The notes: a model not told the origin generated them from the sequence alone. Positions 7,408-17,108 are shown, counted from the stretch's first letter. The stretch: 64,000 nucleotides of DNA from Mucilaginibacter robiniae (GCF_012849215.1 NZ_CP051682.1:1-64000), one strand, 5' to 3'. Numbers and translations are program-made.

Positions 7408-8916
7408 ATGCAAGAAATTATTGATACCCCAGTCAAATCAACAGCCAAGATTCCGAGAAGCGTACCTTTTATTATCGGTAATGAGTTTGCCGAACGATTC
7501 AGTTTTTATGGAATGCGCAGTATTATTGCTGTTTTTCTGGTACATCAGTTTTTCAATCATGAAACCATAGAAGTAGCTAATGCTAAAGCCAATGCTATTA
7601 ACCACGCGTTTTCTACCCTGGTTTATTTTACGCCTTTGCTTGGTGCTATATTAGCCGATTGGTTTTTTGGCAAATACCGCGTTATTTTGATCGGCTCATT
7701 AGTTTATACTATTGGTCACTTTATCTTATCCATGTTTGATACCTCGTTGTCGGGTTTCGTTACTGGGCTAATTGTCATTGCTTTTTCGGCAGGTGCTATT
7801 AAATCTTGTGTATCTGCCAACGTAGGTGATCAGTTCGATCATAAAAACCAACATTTAATGAGCAGTATTTATGGTTGGTTCTATTTCAGCATCAATGCGG
7901 GCTCTATGATTAGTTTGTTATTAATACCATTAATTTATGATAAAGCGGGTGCGGCCTGGGCGTTTGGTGTACCCGGAATATTAATGGCGTTAGCTACACT
8001 GATTTTCTTTTTAGGTAGTAAAAGTTATGTAAAACTACCTCCGGGAGGTATCAAAAAAGACAACTTTGTTACTGTAAACTTTTACACTTTAAGTGCATTC
8101 TTTGCTAAAAAAGACAAATCAAAAACTGCTTGGCAGCAAGCTGAAGCCAAATATGGTATAGAAAAAGTAGAGGCTATAAAGGCTGTTTGGGGCGTAATTG
8201 CTGTATTTGCCTTTATTCCTATCTTTTGGGGTATGTGGGACATGAACGGTTCTGAGTGGATTTTACAGGCCGAAAAGTTAAACCTGGGTTTGGGTATTTT
8301 TAACATGCACATCCTGCCTTCTCAAATTCAATTTGTGAATGCCTTGTTTTTATTACTCATGATACCAGTATTCAATTATGGGATTTATCCACTTGTGGGA
8401 AAAATGGGCATTAAACTTACACCGCTTAAAAAAATTGGTGCAGGTTTGTTCATCACAGGCTTCAGCTTTGTGATAATTGCTTTCTTACAACGTTCTATTG
8501 ATGCAGGTGGTCACCCTTCTGTATGGTGGCAAATATTTGCGTACTTCATGCTATCTGCAGGCGAAGTATTAGTATCAATTACCGGCTTAGAGTATGCTTA
8601 TACCCAGTCGCCTCCATCCATGAAAAGTACTATGACAGCTATCTGGTACCTAACCTATTCAGTAGGTACTTTCTTTACTACTTTAATTAATGTTAACATA
8701 TCAAACAAAGGCTTCTTTGCTTACTTTACCGGCGAGAAATATTACTGGCTATTTGTTGGTATTATGGGATTCTTTGTGGTACTGTTTGTACTGGTAAGTC
8801 CGTTTATAAAGGAAAAGGTATATCTAGTTGCTGATGCTACTTTAGCTGAAACAGATGGCTTGAACGTACGTGGTGATAAAACCAACGAAATACACCCAGA
8901 TAACCCAATTGTATAA
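7408..8916 (+). CDS. POT-family proton-coupled peptide transporter
   Basis: 502 aa, 12-14 hydrophobic segments of the major facilitator superfamily. The POT signature is near the N-terminus: GNEFAERFSFYGM matches ExxERFxYYG, which couples proton movement to di/tripeptide uptake in the inner membrane. Later POT features include FYFSINAGS around residue 158. The length is normal for bacterial family members. It is followed after 44 bases by a glycosyltransferase with its own promoter-like sequence, so cotranscription is possible but not needed. Substrate range (peptide, nitrate) cannot be read from sequence; peptides are the usual substrate. Confidence 0.92.
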   Translation: MQEIIDTPVKSTAKIPRSVPFIIGNEFAERFSFYGMRSIIAVFLVHQFFNHETIEVANAKANAINHAFSTLVYFTPLLGAILADWFFGKYRVILIGSLVYTIGHFILSMFDTSLSGFVTGLIVIAFSAGAIKSCVSANVGDQFDHKNQHLMSSIYGWFYFSINAGSMISLLLIPLIYDKAGAAWAFGVPGILMALATLIFFLGSKSYVKLPPGGIKKDNFVTVNFYTLSAFFAKKDKSKTAWQQAEAKYGIEKVEAIKAVWGVIAVFAFIPIFWGMWDMNGSEWILQAEKLNLGLGIFNMHILPSQIQFVNALFLLLMIPVFNYGIYPLVGKMGIKLTPLKKIGAGLFITGFSFVIIAFLQRSIDAGGHPSVWWQIFAYFMLSAGEVLVSITGLEYAYTQSPPSMKSTMTAIWYLTYSVGTFFTTLINVNISNKGFFAYFTGEKYYWLFVGIMGFFVVLFVLVSPFIKEKVYLVADATLAETDGLNVRGDKTNEIHPDNPIV

Positions 8917-8923
8917 AAAACAT

Positions 8924-8931
8924 TAGTTTTG
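8924..8931 (+). promoter_or_regulatory. Bacteroidetes -7 promoter element before glycosyltransferase
   Basis: TAGTTTTG matches the Bacteroidetes -7 consensus TAnnTTTG and lies 29 bases before the GTG start of the next gene. No good -33 TTG with normal spacing was found, so confidence is modest. Confidence 0.35.
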
Positions 8932-8960
8932 GCTAATTTTTAACTAATTCAACTTTCTAA

Positions 8961-9695
8961 GTGCCCGACAGTCTCGTCATCATACCTACTTATAATGAGA
9001 AGGAAAACATTGAACGCATTATCCGTACCGTGTTTTCACTACCGCATGATTTTCACGTGCTGATTATCGATGACGGATCGCCAGATGGTACAGCACAAAT
9101 TGTAAAAAATTTACAACCTGAATTTGCCGAACGTTTACACATACAGGAACGTAAAGGAAAACAAGGATTAGGCACTGCATATATTCTTGGATTTCAATGG
9201 GCTATAGCGCGCAAGTATGATTATATCTTTGAAATGGATGCTGACTTTTCGCATAATCCGAATGACTTGCTTCGTTTACGGGAAACCTGCGTGAAAGATG
9301 CCGATGTAGCCATTGGATCACGCTATGTAAAAGGGGTAAATGTAGTAAACTGGCCCATGAACCGTGTACTTATGAGCTATTATGCCTCAGCCTACGTACG
9401 ATTTATTACGGGTATTAAAGTACATGATGCCACTGCTGGCTTTGTATGCTTCAAGCGACGTGTATTGGAAACCATCCGGTTGGATAAGATTAAGTTTGTA
9501 GGTTATGCTTTCCAAATTGAGATGAAATATACTGCTATTAAGCACGGCTTTAAAGTGGTAGAAATTCCAATTATATTTACTGATCGTACAGAAGGTACCT
9601 CTAAAATGTCAACCCGTATTTTCCGTGAAGCTTTCTTTGGCGTTATTCAAATGAAAATCAACAGCGTTTTTCGTAAATACCCAGAAGGTGAATAA
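8961..9695 (+). CDS. Polyprenol monophosphomannose synthase-like GT2 glycosyltransferase
   Basis: 244 aa, single GT-A domain without membrane segments. Motifs: IPTYNEKENI at the N-terminus, DDGSPDGT (nucleotide binding), EMDADFSHNP (DXD-type metal site) and GSRYVKG. This set is characteristic of Dpm1/Ppm1-type enzymes that move a mannosyl (or related) residue from a nucleotide sugar to a polyprenyl phosphate at the inner face of the membrane. The start codon is GTG; the conserved PDSLVIIPTYNE start supports it. The donor sugar is inferred from family, not from sequence. Confidence 0.88.
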   Translation: MPDSLVIIPTYNEKENIERIIRTVFSLPHDFHVLIIDDGSPDGTAQIVKNLQPEFAERLHIQERKGKQGLGTAYILGFQWAIARKYDYIFEMDADFSHNPNDLLRLRETCVKDADVAIGSRYVKGVNVVNWPMNRVLMSYYASAYVRFITGIKVHDATAGFVCFKRRVLETIRLDKIKFVGYAFQIEMKYTAIKHGFKVVEIPIIFTDRTEGTSKMSTRIFREAFFGVIQMKINSVFRKYPEGE

Positions 9696-9821
9696 CTTGA
9701 TGGTTTCTATGAGTAAAGCTATTCTACATCATAATCAGCATTGTTCGTTTATGCTCTAATCTTTAGTTTGAAACTTACTAGTTGCTCTTTCTCTATCTAG
9801 CCTATTATACATTATTACACA

Positions 9822-10307
9822 ATGAAAAACCTGAACATCATTGTTGCTATTGCCACTAACAACGGTATAGGCAAAAACAATCAATTACTCTGGCACCTAC
9901 CGGCCGATTTAAAGCATTTCAAGCAAATCACTTCAGGTCATACGGTAATTATGGGTCGTAAAACGTATGATTCTATTGGAAAACAATTGCCTAATCGCCG
10001 TAATATTGTGATTACTCGTCGGCCTTTAAATATAGAAGGCTGTGAAGTTGTAAACTCTGTTGAAGATGCTTTGAATAGCTGTAATGCTGATGAAAATATA
10101 TTTGTAATTGGAGGCGCTGAAATTTACCAACAAACCCTTCCGGTGGTAAATACCTTATATTTAACACTTGTACATCAAGCTTTCGAAGCTGATACTTACT
10201 TTCCAGAAATCAATAAAGATGAGTGGCTGGAAATAAGCCACGAAGACTATCAACCTGATGTAAAAAACGAATTTTCTTACTCGTTTATCACCTTACGGAG
10301 GCGCTAA
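9822..10307 (+). CDS. folA: Dihydrofolate reductase
   Basis: 161 aa, the normal length. It reduces dihydrofolate to tetrahydrofolate with NADPH in the cytosol and is the trimethoprim target. Visible family features are IVAIATNNGIGKNNQLLWHLP at the N-terminus, with the acid D29 in PADLKHFK, the NADPH loop GRKTYDSIG, RRNIVITR, and IGGAEIYQ near residue 107. No thymidylate synthase gene is adjacent; the gene has 126 bases before it and 116 after it and may be a single unit. Confidence 0.96.
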   Translation: MKNLNIIVAIATNNGIGKNNQLLWHLPADLKHFKQITSGHTVIMGRKTYDSIGKQLPNRRNIVITRRPLNIEGCEVVNSVEDALNSCNADENIFVIGGAEIYQQTLPVVNTLYLTLVHQAFEADTYFPEINKDEWLEISHEDYQPDVKNEFSYSFITLRRR

Positions 10308-10361
10308 CATTGAACGCCCTTATTTTGTTTTAATTAAACTATTACGGTTACGAAATTTTAT

Positions 10362-10369
10362 TAGATTTG
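10362..10369 (+). promoter_or_regulatory. Bacteroidetes -7 promoter element before secDF
   Basis: TAGATTTG matches TAnnTTTG and is 55 bases before the secDF ATG, in an otherwise AT-rich gap. A TTTG at 10324-10327 is too far upstream for the usual -33 spacing, so only the -7 is supported. Confidence 0.4.
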
Positions 10370-10423
10370 CCGTCTTATTTTTAGAATGCTTATAAACTAA
10401 TTAATTTACATATAAACTACACC

Positions 10424-13402
10424 ATGCAAGGTAAAGGGGTTATTAAATTTTTTGCCGTTCTGTTGGCTATTGTTTGCTTGTATCAGCTCTCATTCACGTG
10501 GGTAACACGTAGTGTGGAAGATGACGCCAGAGCCTACGCGAAAGGCAATTCAGACAAAGAAAAAGCTTATCTTGATTCTGTTTCATCACAGCCAGTTTAC
10601 CCAGTTTTGAAACATACTTATCAGTACTGTAAAGACCGCGAACTGGCTTTAGGGCTAGACTTAAAAGGCGGTATGAACGTAACCATGCAGATTTCGCTAA
10701 GCGAACTGATCCGTTCATTATCAAACAACAACCCTGATGTTGCCTTTAATCAAGCATTGCATAATGCTGATGTAGTAGCTAAAACCAGCCCAGACAACTA
10801 CATTGACATTTTAATGCGCGAGTATAAAAAACTGAGCCCCAATGGTAAATTAGCTCCGATTTTTTCTACCCAAGCTAACCAAAGCCAGCTTAAGTTTGAT
10901 GCCAGCAACAATCAGGTTGAAAATTATTTAAGAGATCAGGCTAATACTGCGGTAAACCAATCATTCAACATCTTGCGTAATCGTATTGATAAATTTGGTG
11001 TAGCATCACCAAACATTCAGTTGCAGAATGGTAACCGTATTTTAGTTGAATTGCCCGGTGTATCAGAAACCAATCGCGACCGTGTCCGCAAGTTGCTTCA
11101 GGGTTCAGCCAAGCTGGAATTCTATGATACTTATAATAACAGTGAAGTTTACCAATTATTGGGCAACATCAATGGTATATTAGCAGCTAAAAACAAGTCT
11201 GCCAAAAAAGATACTGCAACAGCTACAACTGCTACTACAACAGCGAAAGCTGACACAACTAAAGGTACTGGTAGCTTATTAAGTAAAATTCAGAAGAATG
11301 CCGGTAAGGATACCTCTTCTGCTGCTTCATTGCAAAACAAAGCTAAATTAGCTGAGCAAAACCCGTTATTTAGCGTATTAACACCTGCCATTTATCAAGA
11401 TCAAAGTGGCCAAGCTCAATTAGCACCAGGTTGTGTAGTTGGTTATGCTTTAACAAAAGATACTGCTAAAGTTAATTCTTACTTACACACTGAAGAAGTA
11501 TCTGCGGTAATTCCAAAAAACATGCAGTTACTTTGGGGTTCTAAACCTGATGATCGCACTAAAGCCTTGCAACTATATGCCATCAAATTAACTGGTGCTG
11601 AAAACGGACCTGCCTTAGGTGGTGATGTAATTACTGATGCCCGTAGTGAAGTAAGCCCTAACACTGGGGATTATGAAGTAACTATGGACATGAACTCTGA
11701 TGGTGCTAAAACCTGGAGACGCGTTACCGCTGATGCATCTGGAAACCCAGGCGATGATAATGACAACCGCGCTATTGCCATTGTGTTAGATAACAACGTA
11801 GTATCTGCACCACGTGTTAACGGTGAGATTGCAGGTGGTCACTCTTCAATTTCAGGTAACTTTACCAAAACTGAAACAGAAGACTTAGCCAACGTTTTAA
11901 AAGCTGGTCGTTTACCAGCTCCGGCTCGTATAGTTGAAGAAGCCGTAGTAGGCCCATCATTAGGTCAGGAAGCTATCAACAACGGTTTAATGTCTTGTGG
12001 TGTAGGTTTGGTTGTAGTATTGGTATTCATGGTGGCCTATTACAACCGTGCAGGTACGGTAGCTGACTTAGCTGTATTTGTAAACGTGTTTTTCTTAATG
12101 GGTGTTTTAACCAGCGTACATGCAGTATTAACCTTACCAGGTGTAGCCGGTATCGTACTAATATTGGGTGTATCGGTGGATGCGAACGTATTGATTTATG
12201 AGAGAGTACGTGAAGAATTAGCATTAGGCAAATCTCAGCGTTTAGCTATTGCTGATGGTTTTAAACATGCTTTATCTTCTATTCTTGACTCTAACATCAG
12301 TACTTTCCTGACTGGCTTAATCCTGTTTATTTTCGGTAGCGGTCCAATCCAAGGTTTTGCTACTACGCTGATGATTGGTATTATAACTTCATTATTCTGT
12401 TCATTACTAATTACCCGTGTAATTTTTGAATGGATGATGGACAGAAACATGGAAATCAAATTTTCAAATCCATGGAGTTCAAACCTGTTTAAACATGCTA
12501 ACTACGCCTTTGTAAAAAATCGTTTCAGATTTTATACTTTCTCAGGCCTATTTATTTTGGCTGGTATTGTTTCCATGTTTACACGTGGCTTTAGCTATGG
12601 TGTAGATTTTCAAGGTGGCCGTACTTACGTAGTTCGCTTCGATCAGAACACTTCTACTCAAACAGTACGTGACGCTATTGACAAAACTTTAGGTAACGGT
12701 AAATCAGAAGTTAAATCGTTTGGTGGCAATAACCAGGTTCGTGTTACTACTAATTACTTAATTGAAGATAACACCACAGCTGCTGACAACAAAGTAGAAT
12801 CTACTTTGCGTACTGGTTTAAGTCAGGTATCTCCTAAGTACCAAATCTTAAGTTCGCAAAAAGTTGGTCCTACCATTGCTAACGATATTAAAACTTCAGC
12901 AATATGGACAGTAATCTTAGCCATAATTGTGATTTCTACCTACATTCTAATTCGTTTCCGCAGATGGCAGTTCAGCTTAGGAGCCATGGTAGCTACAGCG
13001 CATGATGCATTGCTGGTATTATCATTCTTCTCATTGTTTAATGGTATATTACCTTTCGCATTAGATATTGACCAAGCTTTTATTGCCGCTATCCTGACCG
13101 TTATTGGTTACTCTATTAACGATACTGTGGTTGTATTTGACCGTATTCGTGAATTCTTAGGTCATACTACCAATACAGATAAAGCTACAGTAGTGAATCA
13201 AGCTATTAATAGCACACTTAGCCGTACTATTATCACTGCTTTAACCGTAGTGTTCGTGTTAGTGGTATTATTTATTTTCGGTGGTGATGTAATTCGTGGT
13301 TTCTCATTCGCGCTTTTAGTTGGTGTATGTTTCGGAACTTACTCCTCTATTTGCGTTGCAACCCCTATTATGCTGGATTTTGATCGCAAAAGCATAAAAT
13401 AA
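10424..13402 (+). CDS. secDF: Protein translocase subunit SecDF (fused)
   Basis: 992 aa fused SecD-SecF, the form usual in Bacteroidetes. It uses the proton gradient to help pull proteins through SecYEG. The SecD half begins with one membrane segment and LGLDLKGGMNV (about 77-87), a large periplasmic P1 domain, and ends in membrane helices with GVSVDANVLIYERVRE. The SecF half starts near residue 680 with FSYGVDFQGG and carries GYSINDTVVVFDRIRE. P1 contains a threonine/alanine-rich low-complexity insert at about residues 260-300, probably a flexible linker. A strong terminator follows at 13421-13453, so the gene is probably monocistronic from the promoter in the folA gap. Confidence 0.97.
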   Translation: MQGKGVIKFFAVLLAIVCLYQLSFTWVTRSVEDDARAYAKGNSDKEKAYLDSVSSQPVYPVLKHTYQYCKDRELALGLDLKGGMNVTMQISLSELIRSLSNNNPDVAFNQALHNADVVAKTSPDNYIDILMREYKKLSPNGKLAPIFSTQANQSQLKFDASNNQVENYLRDQANTAVNQSFNILRNRIDKFGVASPNIQLQNGNRILVELPGVSETNRDRVRKLLQGSAKLEFYDTYNNSEVYQLLGNINGILAAKNKSAKKDTATATTATTTAKADTTKGTGSLLSKIQKNAGKDTSSAASLQNKAKLAEQNPLFSVLTPAIYQDQSGQAQLAPGCVVGYALTKDTAKVNSYLHTEEVSAVIPKNMQLLWGSKPDDRTKALQLYAIKLTGAENGPALGGDVITDARSEVSPNTGDYEVTMDMNSDGAKTWRRVTADASGNPGDDNDNRAIAIVLDNNVVSAPRVNGEIAGGHSSISGNFTKTETEDLANVLKAGRLPAPARIVEEAVVGPSLGQEAINNGLMSCGVGLVVVLVFMVAYYNRAGTVADLAVFVNVFFLMGVLTSVHAVLTLPGVAGIVLILGVSVDANVLIYERVREELALGKSQRLAIADGFKHALSSILDSNISTFLTGLILFIFGSGPIQGFATTLMIGIITSLFCSLLITRVIFEWMMDRNMEIKFSNPWSSNLFKHANYAFVKNRFRFYTFSGLFILAGIVSMFTRGFSYGVDFQGGRTYVVRFDQNTSTQTVRDAIDKTLGNGKSEVKSFGGNNQVRVTTNYLIEDNTTAADNKVESTLRTGLSQVSPKYQILSSQKVGPTIANDIKTSAIWTVILAIIVISTYILIRFRRWQFSLGAMVATAHDALLVLSFFSLFNGILPFALDIDQAFIAAILTVIGYSINDTVVVFDRIREFLGHTTNTDKATVVNQAINSTLSRTIITALTVVFVLVVLFIFGGDVIRGFSFALLVGVCFGTYSSICVATPIMLDFDRKSIK

Positions 13403-13420
13403 TTTTCACTTTCAAATTAT

Positions 13421-13453
13421 AAAAGGCTTCAAAGAACATTTGAAGCCTTTTTT
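13421..13453 (+). terminator. Rho-independent terminator of secDF
   Basis: AAAAGGCTTCAAA and TTTGAAGCCTTTT form a 12-13 bp stem with a five-base loop, followed by a T-run. It lies 18 bases past the secDF stop. Confidence 0.88.
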
Positions 13454-13469
13454 GTTTATTCAACAATCG

Positions 13470-13477
13470 TACATTTG
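13470..13477 (+). promoter_or_regulatory. Bacteroidetes -7 promoter element before NDH-2
   Basis: TACATTTG matches TAnnTTTG, lies just after the secDF terminator and 20 bases before the next ATG, predicting a leader of only about 15 bases. A TTTG at 13451-13454 is a possible -33 element with shorter-than-usual spacing. Confidence 0.45.
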
Positions 13478-13497
13478 CAACAAATTACAAAAATGCT

Positions 13498-14805
13498 ATG
13501 GATGCAAATAAGAACACTAAATTTCCGCTGGTTGTAATTATTGGTGGAGGCTTTGGTGGCATAGAAGTAGCCAAGGGTCTAAAAGATGCTGAAGCTGAAG
13601 TATTACTACTTGACAGAAACAATTACCACATTTTTCAACCGCTCTTATACCAGGTAGCTACTGGTACATTAGAAGCAGATACGGTATCATACCCTATCCG
13701 AAAAATGTTTGCAGGGCAGAAAAACTTTGACTTTAAAATAGCCGAAGTTACTAAAGTAAGTCCTGAAACCAACAGTATCGAAACTAGCCTGGGCCCTATT
13801 GCCTATGATTACCTGGTAGTTGCTACAGGTGCAAATACCAACTACTTTGGCAACAAAGAGATGGAAGCCAATGCCATGCCTATGAAAAGTACGACAGAGG
13901 CATTAAACCTGAAATCAAAAATTCTGCAAAGTTTAGAGGAAGCTACTTTAAAAGCTACTAAAGAAGAGCGTGCTCCTTACATGACTTTCGTTTTTGCTGG
14001 CGCTGGACCAACTGGTGTTGAATTAGCCGGTGCTGTTGCCGAAATTAGAAATAAAGTTCTGCCACTGGAATATCCGACCTTGAATAAAGACGAGTTTAAC
14101 ATATACTTGTGCGATATGATGCCAAGGGTATTACCTCCCTTGTCAGAGAAGGCCTCTAAGAAGGCACAGGAAGCGTTAGAAGCCATGGGTGTACAGGTTC
14201 TTACAGGCGTAAAGATCAATACCTATAATGGTGAAGAAATGAGCTTTGAAGGTGGCCGCGTAATTAAAACCAAAAACGTGGTATGGTCTGCCGGTGTAGC
14301 TGGTGTGGTGCCTGATGGTATTGCTAAAGAATCTGTTGTGAGAGGTAACCGTATCCAGGTAGATAGTATTGGCCGTGCTAAAGGCTACAACAATATTTTT
14401 GCTGTTGGCGATGTAGCAGCCGAAATTTCTGAAAAGCTGGAAAGAGGCCACCCAATGGTAGGTGCCGTTGCAACCCAAGCAGGTAAACACCTAGGTAAAA
14501 ACTTAGCACGTATTATTAAAGGTCAGCCAACTGAACCTTTCAAATACTGGGATAAAGGTTCCATGGCTGTAATTGGCAAAAACAAAGCAGTTGCCGATAT
14601 TGGCAGCTTCAAAACTGCTGGCTTTTTTGCATGGTTAATGTGGATGGGCGTACACTTACTGCTAATGGCAGGTTTCCGTAATAAGGTGGTAGCTTTTGTT
14701 AACTGGTTTGGTGGCTACTTTACTTATAGTGGTGGTACCCGTTTAATCTTAACTAAAACCAAGAAAGATCCAATTCCAGTTCCTTCCGATTTACCAAGGC
14801 CGTAA
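13498..14805 (+). CDS. Type II NADH dehydrogenase (NAD(P)/FAD-dependent oxidoreductase)
   Basis: 435 aa. The protein oxidises NADH and passes electrons to quinone at the inner membrane without pumping protons. The FAD-binding motif IIGGGFGGIEVAKG is at about 10-23 and the NAD-binding motif FAGAGPTGVELAGAVAE near 165-181; the VFAVGDVA-type motif (NIFAVGDVAAE) is near 302. A hydrophobic C-terminal segment (FFAWLMWMGVHLLLMAGF) anchors NDH-2 enzymes. Length fits the family. It is flanked by terminators on both sides and so is a single transcription unit. Confidence 0.93.
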   Translation: MDANKNTKFPLVVIIGGGFGGIEVAKGLKDAEAEVLLLDRNNYHIFQPLLYQVATGTLEADTVSYPIRKMFAGQKNFDFKIAEVTKVSPETNSIETSLGPIAYDYLVVATGANTNYFGNKEMEANAMPMKSTTEALNLKSKILQSLEEATLKATKEERAPYMTFVFAGAGPTGVELAGAVAEIRNKVLPLEYPTLNKDEFNIYLCDMMPRVLPPLSEKASKKAQEALEAMGVQVLTGVKINTYNGEEMSFEGGRVIKTKNVVWSAGVAGVVPDGIAKESVVRGNRIQVDSIGRAKGYNNIFAVGDVAAEISEKLERGHPMVGAVATQAGKHLGKNLARIIKGQPTEPFKYWDKGSMAVIGKNKAVADIGSFKTAGFFAWLMWMGVHLLLMAGFRNKVVAFVNWFGGYFTYSGGTRLILTKTKKDPIPVPSDLPRP

Positions 14806-14832
14806 AATAGCTTTAAAAAAGAACTTTTATAC

Positions 14833-14865
14833 AAAAGGCTCTTATTGTTTAATAGGAGCCTTTTT
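14833..14865. terminator. Bidirectional terminator between NDH-2 and GNAT genes
   Basis: AAAAGGCTCTTATT and AATAGGAGCCTTTT form a 14-bp stem with one G-U type mismatch and a four-base loop; A-runs and T-runs flank it on both sides. It separates two convergent genes. Confidence 0.85.
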
Positions 14866-14891
14866 ATATGTTAAGCTTAATACGCTGCATT

Positions 14892-15323
14892 TTAACTTTT
14901 CTGCAAAACCATTTTGTAATGCTGAATGCCAGCTTCGTCAAATTGTTGTCCGGTCTTTTTAAAACCAAATTTTTTGTACAAAGGCACAGCTTGCACTTGA
15001 GCATGCAGGTAAACGTAATCTGCTTTTGGAGGTAAATCATTCAACACCGCTTGTACCAAAGCCTGAGCTACTCCGTGTCCTCTATAGTTTTTCAATACGG
15101 CAAAACGTTCCAGCTTATAACCTTTTTCTGTTTTGCGCCATCGGGATACACCAGCAGGCTCACCATCCACTGCGGCTAAAAAGTGAGTCGACTCTTCTTC
15201 AAACTCCCATTCCAACTCTGGAGGGCACTCCTGCTCGTTAATAAATACTTCTTCCCTAATGGCAAAAGCCTTATCCAGATCGGCCTGATTAGTTACTTTG
15301 CTTACTTCTATCTTTAGATTCAT
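14892..15323 (-). CDS. GNAT family N-acetyltransferase
   Basis: 143 aa, the usual size of a single GNAT domain. The N-terminus (AIREEVFINEQECPPELEWE) and the acetyl-CoA-binding region RFAVLKNYRGHGVAQALVQA (about residues 73-92; RGHGVA is the pyrophosphate loop) place it with the ElaA/YjcF-like acetyltransferases. The substrate is unknown. Its start overlaps the last 35 bases of the upstream iron-permease-like gene, so the two are translated from one mRNA. The pairing gives no clear functional hint. Confidence 0.85.
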   Translation of the reverse strand: MNLKIEVSKVTNQADLDKAFAIREEVFINEQECPPELEWEFEEESTHFLAAVDGEPAGVSRWRKTEKGYKLERFAVLKNYRGHGVAQALVQAVLNDLPPKADYVYLHAQVQAVPLYKKFGFKKTGQQFDEAGIQHYKMVLQKS

Positions 15324-15786
15324 TAATTCGTTTTGTAGTATTTTTGGTTCTTTCTGATTTCGTTTCGTGATTCATATTAGCAGCATCAATAGTATGCGTG
15401 CAACCTAAGTTATCTTCGCCTTTCGCCAATTGTGATAAACGTACATAAAATTCACGTATTTGTTCCAGTTCTGTTTCGCTTAAGTCTTCAATGCTTACCA
15501 TACGGTTGCTGGCACCTTCATGCGCTGCAATCAATTCATTTAACTTTAGGTGCAATGCCTTTGAATCTTTATTTTGCGCTTTCTGGATCAGGAAAACCAT
15601 TAAAAAGGTAATAATAGTTGTACCCGTATTGATTACAAGTTGCCAAGTTTCAGAGTAGTGAAACACAGGGCCACAAACTGCCCAAACAATTACTACTAGA
15701 GCGGCTAATATAAAAGCGGCTGAACTGCCCGTAGCAGTTGTAGCCCAATTAGAGAATTTTTCAAAAAAGTTTCTGTTCTTAGACAT
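15289..15786 (-). CDS. Low-affinity iron permease family membrane protein
   Basis: 165 aa from the ATG at 15786. Two membrane segments (about residues 20-40 and 48-66: AAFILAALVVIVWAV and INTGTTIITFLMVFLIQ) are followed by the family motif QKAQNKDSKALHLKLNEL and a soluble charged tail. This matches the small bacterial proteins named after the fungal low-affinity iron permease; iron transport itself is not proven for bacterial members. A longer frame reaches back to 15840, but it would run into the fbaA terminator at 15832-15861, so the ATG at 15786 is preferred. The 3' end overlaps the GNAT gene. Confidence 0.82.
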   Translation of the reverse strand: MSKNRNFFEKFSNWATTATGSSAAFILAALVVIVWAVCGPVFHYSETWQLVINTGTTIITFLMVFLIQKAQNKDSKALHLKLNELIAAHEGASNRMVSIEDLSETELEQIREFYVRLSQLAKGEDNLGCTHTIDAANMNHETKSERTKNTTKRINESKDRSKQSN

Positions 15787-15831
15787 GTTATAACTATTAG
15801 TTGTATAAATGTCTGTAATATCTTCAACAAA

Positions 15832-15861
15832 AAAAGTCAATACTGTGTAGTATTGACTTTT
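15832..15861 (-). terminator. Terminator of fbaA
   Basis: AAAAGTCAATACT and AGTATTGACTTTT form a perfect 13-bp stem with a four-base loop; on the minus strand a T-run follows. It lies 27 bases past the aldolase stop. Confidence 0.88.
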
Positions 15862-15888
15862 CTAACCACATTTTAATCTAGGAGTATG

Positions 15889-16968
15889 TTACAGCTTACT
15901 GTTAACATCTAAGCAATTTAAATCGCCAAAAGCATGGGTTAATCTTTTTACAAAAGATTCCTCGCCTTTGCGCAACCATACTCGCGGATCATAATATTTT
16001 TTATTTGGAGAATCCTCTCCTTCTGGGCTACCAATTTGGCTTTGCAGGTAACCTTCTTTTGATTGGTAATAATCTTTAATGCCTTCCCAGAAAGCCCATT
16101 GCATATCAGTATCAATATTCATTTTGATAGCGCCGTATGAAATAGCTTCACGAATTTCTTCCTGGCTTGAGCCTGAACCACCATGGAACACAAAGTTAAT
16201 TGGTTTTTCAGCTTCCAGATTATGTTTTTCTTTTAAATAAACTTGTGAGTTATGCAGAATTTTAGGTTGTAATTTCACATTACCTGGTTTGTAAACACCA
16301 TGCACGTTACCAAAAGCTGCTGCAATGGTAAAACGCGGGCTTACTGCTGAAAGGTGCTCATAAGCATAAGCTACCTCTTCAGGCTGGGTATATAAACGTG
16401 AACTATCTACATCGCTATTGTCAACACCATCTTCTTCACCACCGGTTACACCCAGCTCAATTTCAAGTGTCATGTTCATTTTAGCCATGCGTGCCAGATA
16501 TTTGGCTGATACTTCAATGTTTTCTTCAATTGGCTCTTCTGACAAATCGAGCATATGTGAAGAAAATAACGGCTTACCTGTTTCTGCAAAGTGCTTTTCA
16601 CCATGCTCTAACAAACCGTCAATCCAAGGCAATAATTTTTTGGCAGCATGGTCGGTATGCAGAATTACAGCAACGCCATAGTGTTCGGCTAGTAAATGCA
16701 CATGTTTCGCTGCTGAAACACCACCCAAAATACAAGCTTGCAGTTTGGAATTATCTAATGTTTTACCGGCATAAAATTGTGCACCACCATTTGATAACTG
16801 GATAATAACCGGTGAATTTACAGCTTTAGCTGTTTCCATTACCGCGTTAATAGAATTGGTACCAATTACATTTACAGCAGGCAGCGCAAACTGATGAGCT
16901 TTAGCTGCTTCAAACAGTTCTTGCACCTGATCGCCGTGCAAAACGCCTTTATAATTTTTTAAATCCAT
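15889..16968 (-). CDS. fbaA: Class II fructose-bisphosphate aldolase
   Basis: 359 aa, the length of the class IIA (E. coli FbaA-like) subgroup. It interconverts fructose 1,6-bisphosphate and two triose phosphates in glycolysis and gluconeogenesis using zinc. Visible features: VILHTDHAAKK with the Zn-ligand/catalytic HTDH, ELGVTGGEEDGVD, the zinc-ligand histidines in FGNVHGVYKPG and FVFHGGSGSS, and IKMNIDTDMQWA in the phosphate-binding region. The ATG start is close to the conserved LKNYKGV N-terminus. It is a single gene between its own terminator and a divergent accD. Confidence 0.96.
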   Translation of the reverse strand: MDLKNYKGVLHGDQVQELFEAAKAHQFALPAVNVIGTNSINAVMETAKAVNSPVIIQLSNGGAQFYAGKTLDNSKLQACILGGVSAAKHVHLLAEHYGVAVILHTDHAAKKLLPWIDGLLEHGEKHFAETGKPLFSSHMLDLSEEPIEENIEVSAKYLARMAKMNMTLEIELGVTGGEEDGVDNSDVDSSRLYTQPEEVAYAYEHLSAVSPRFTIAAAFGNVHGVYKPGNVKLQPKILHNSQVYLKEKHNLEAEKPINFVFHGGSGSSQEEIREAISYGAIKMNIDTDMQWAFWEGIKDYYQSKEGYLQSQIGSPEGEDSPNKKYYDPRVWLRKGEESFVKRLTHAFGDLNCLDVNSKL

Positions 16969-17108
16969 TGAACTGATATGTTTAAGCTACGAATTTATAA
17001 AAAAATTATATTAATGCAGGTATGCTCAACCCATTCAACTATGTAGTATGTGATACAATTAATTTAATGGTGTAAAATCTGCCGTGTTAACCTGCTGTTA
17101 AGTATGAT

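Noticed and set aside
15787..15840. N-terminal extension of the iron-permease-like gene
   Set aside because: It runs into the aldolase terminator hairpin and is not conserved in composition; the ATG at 15786 fits the family.
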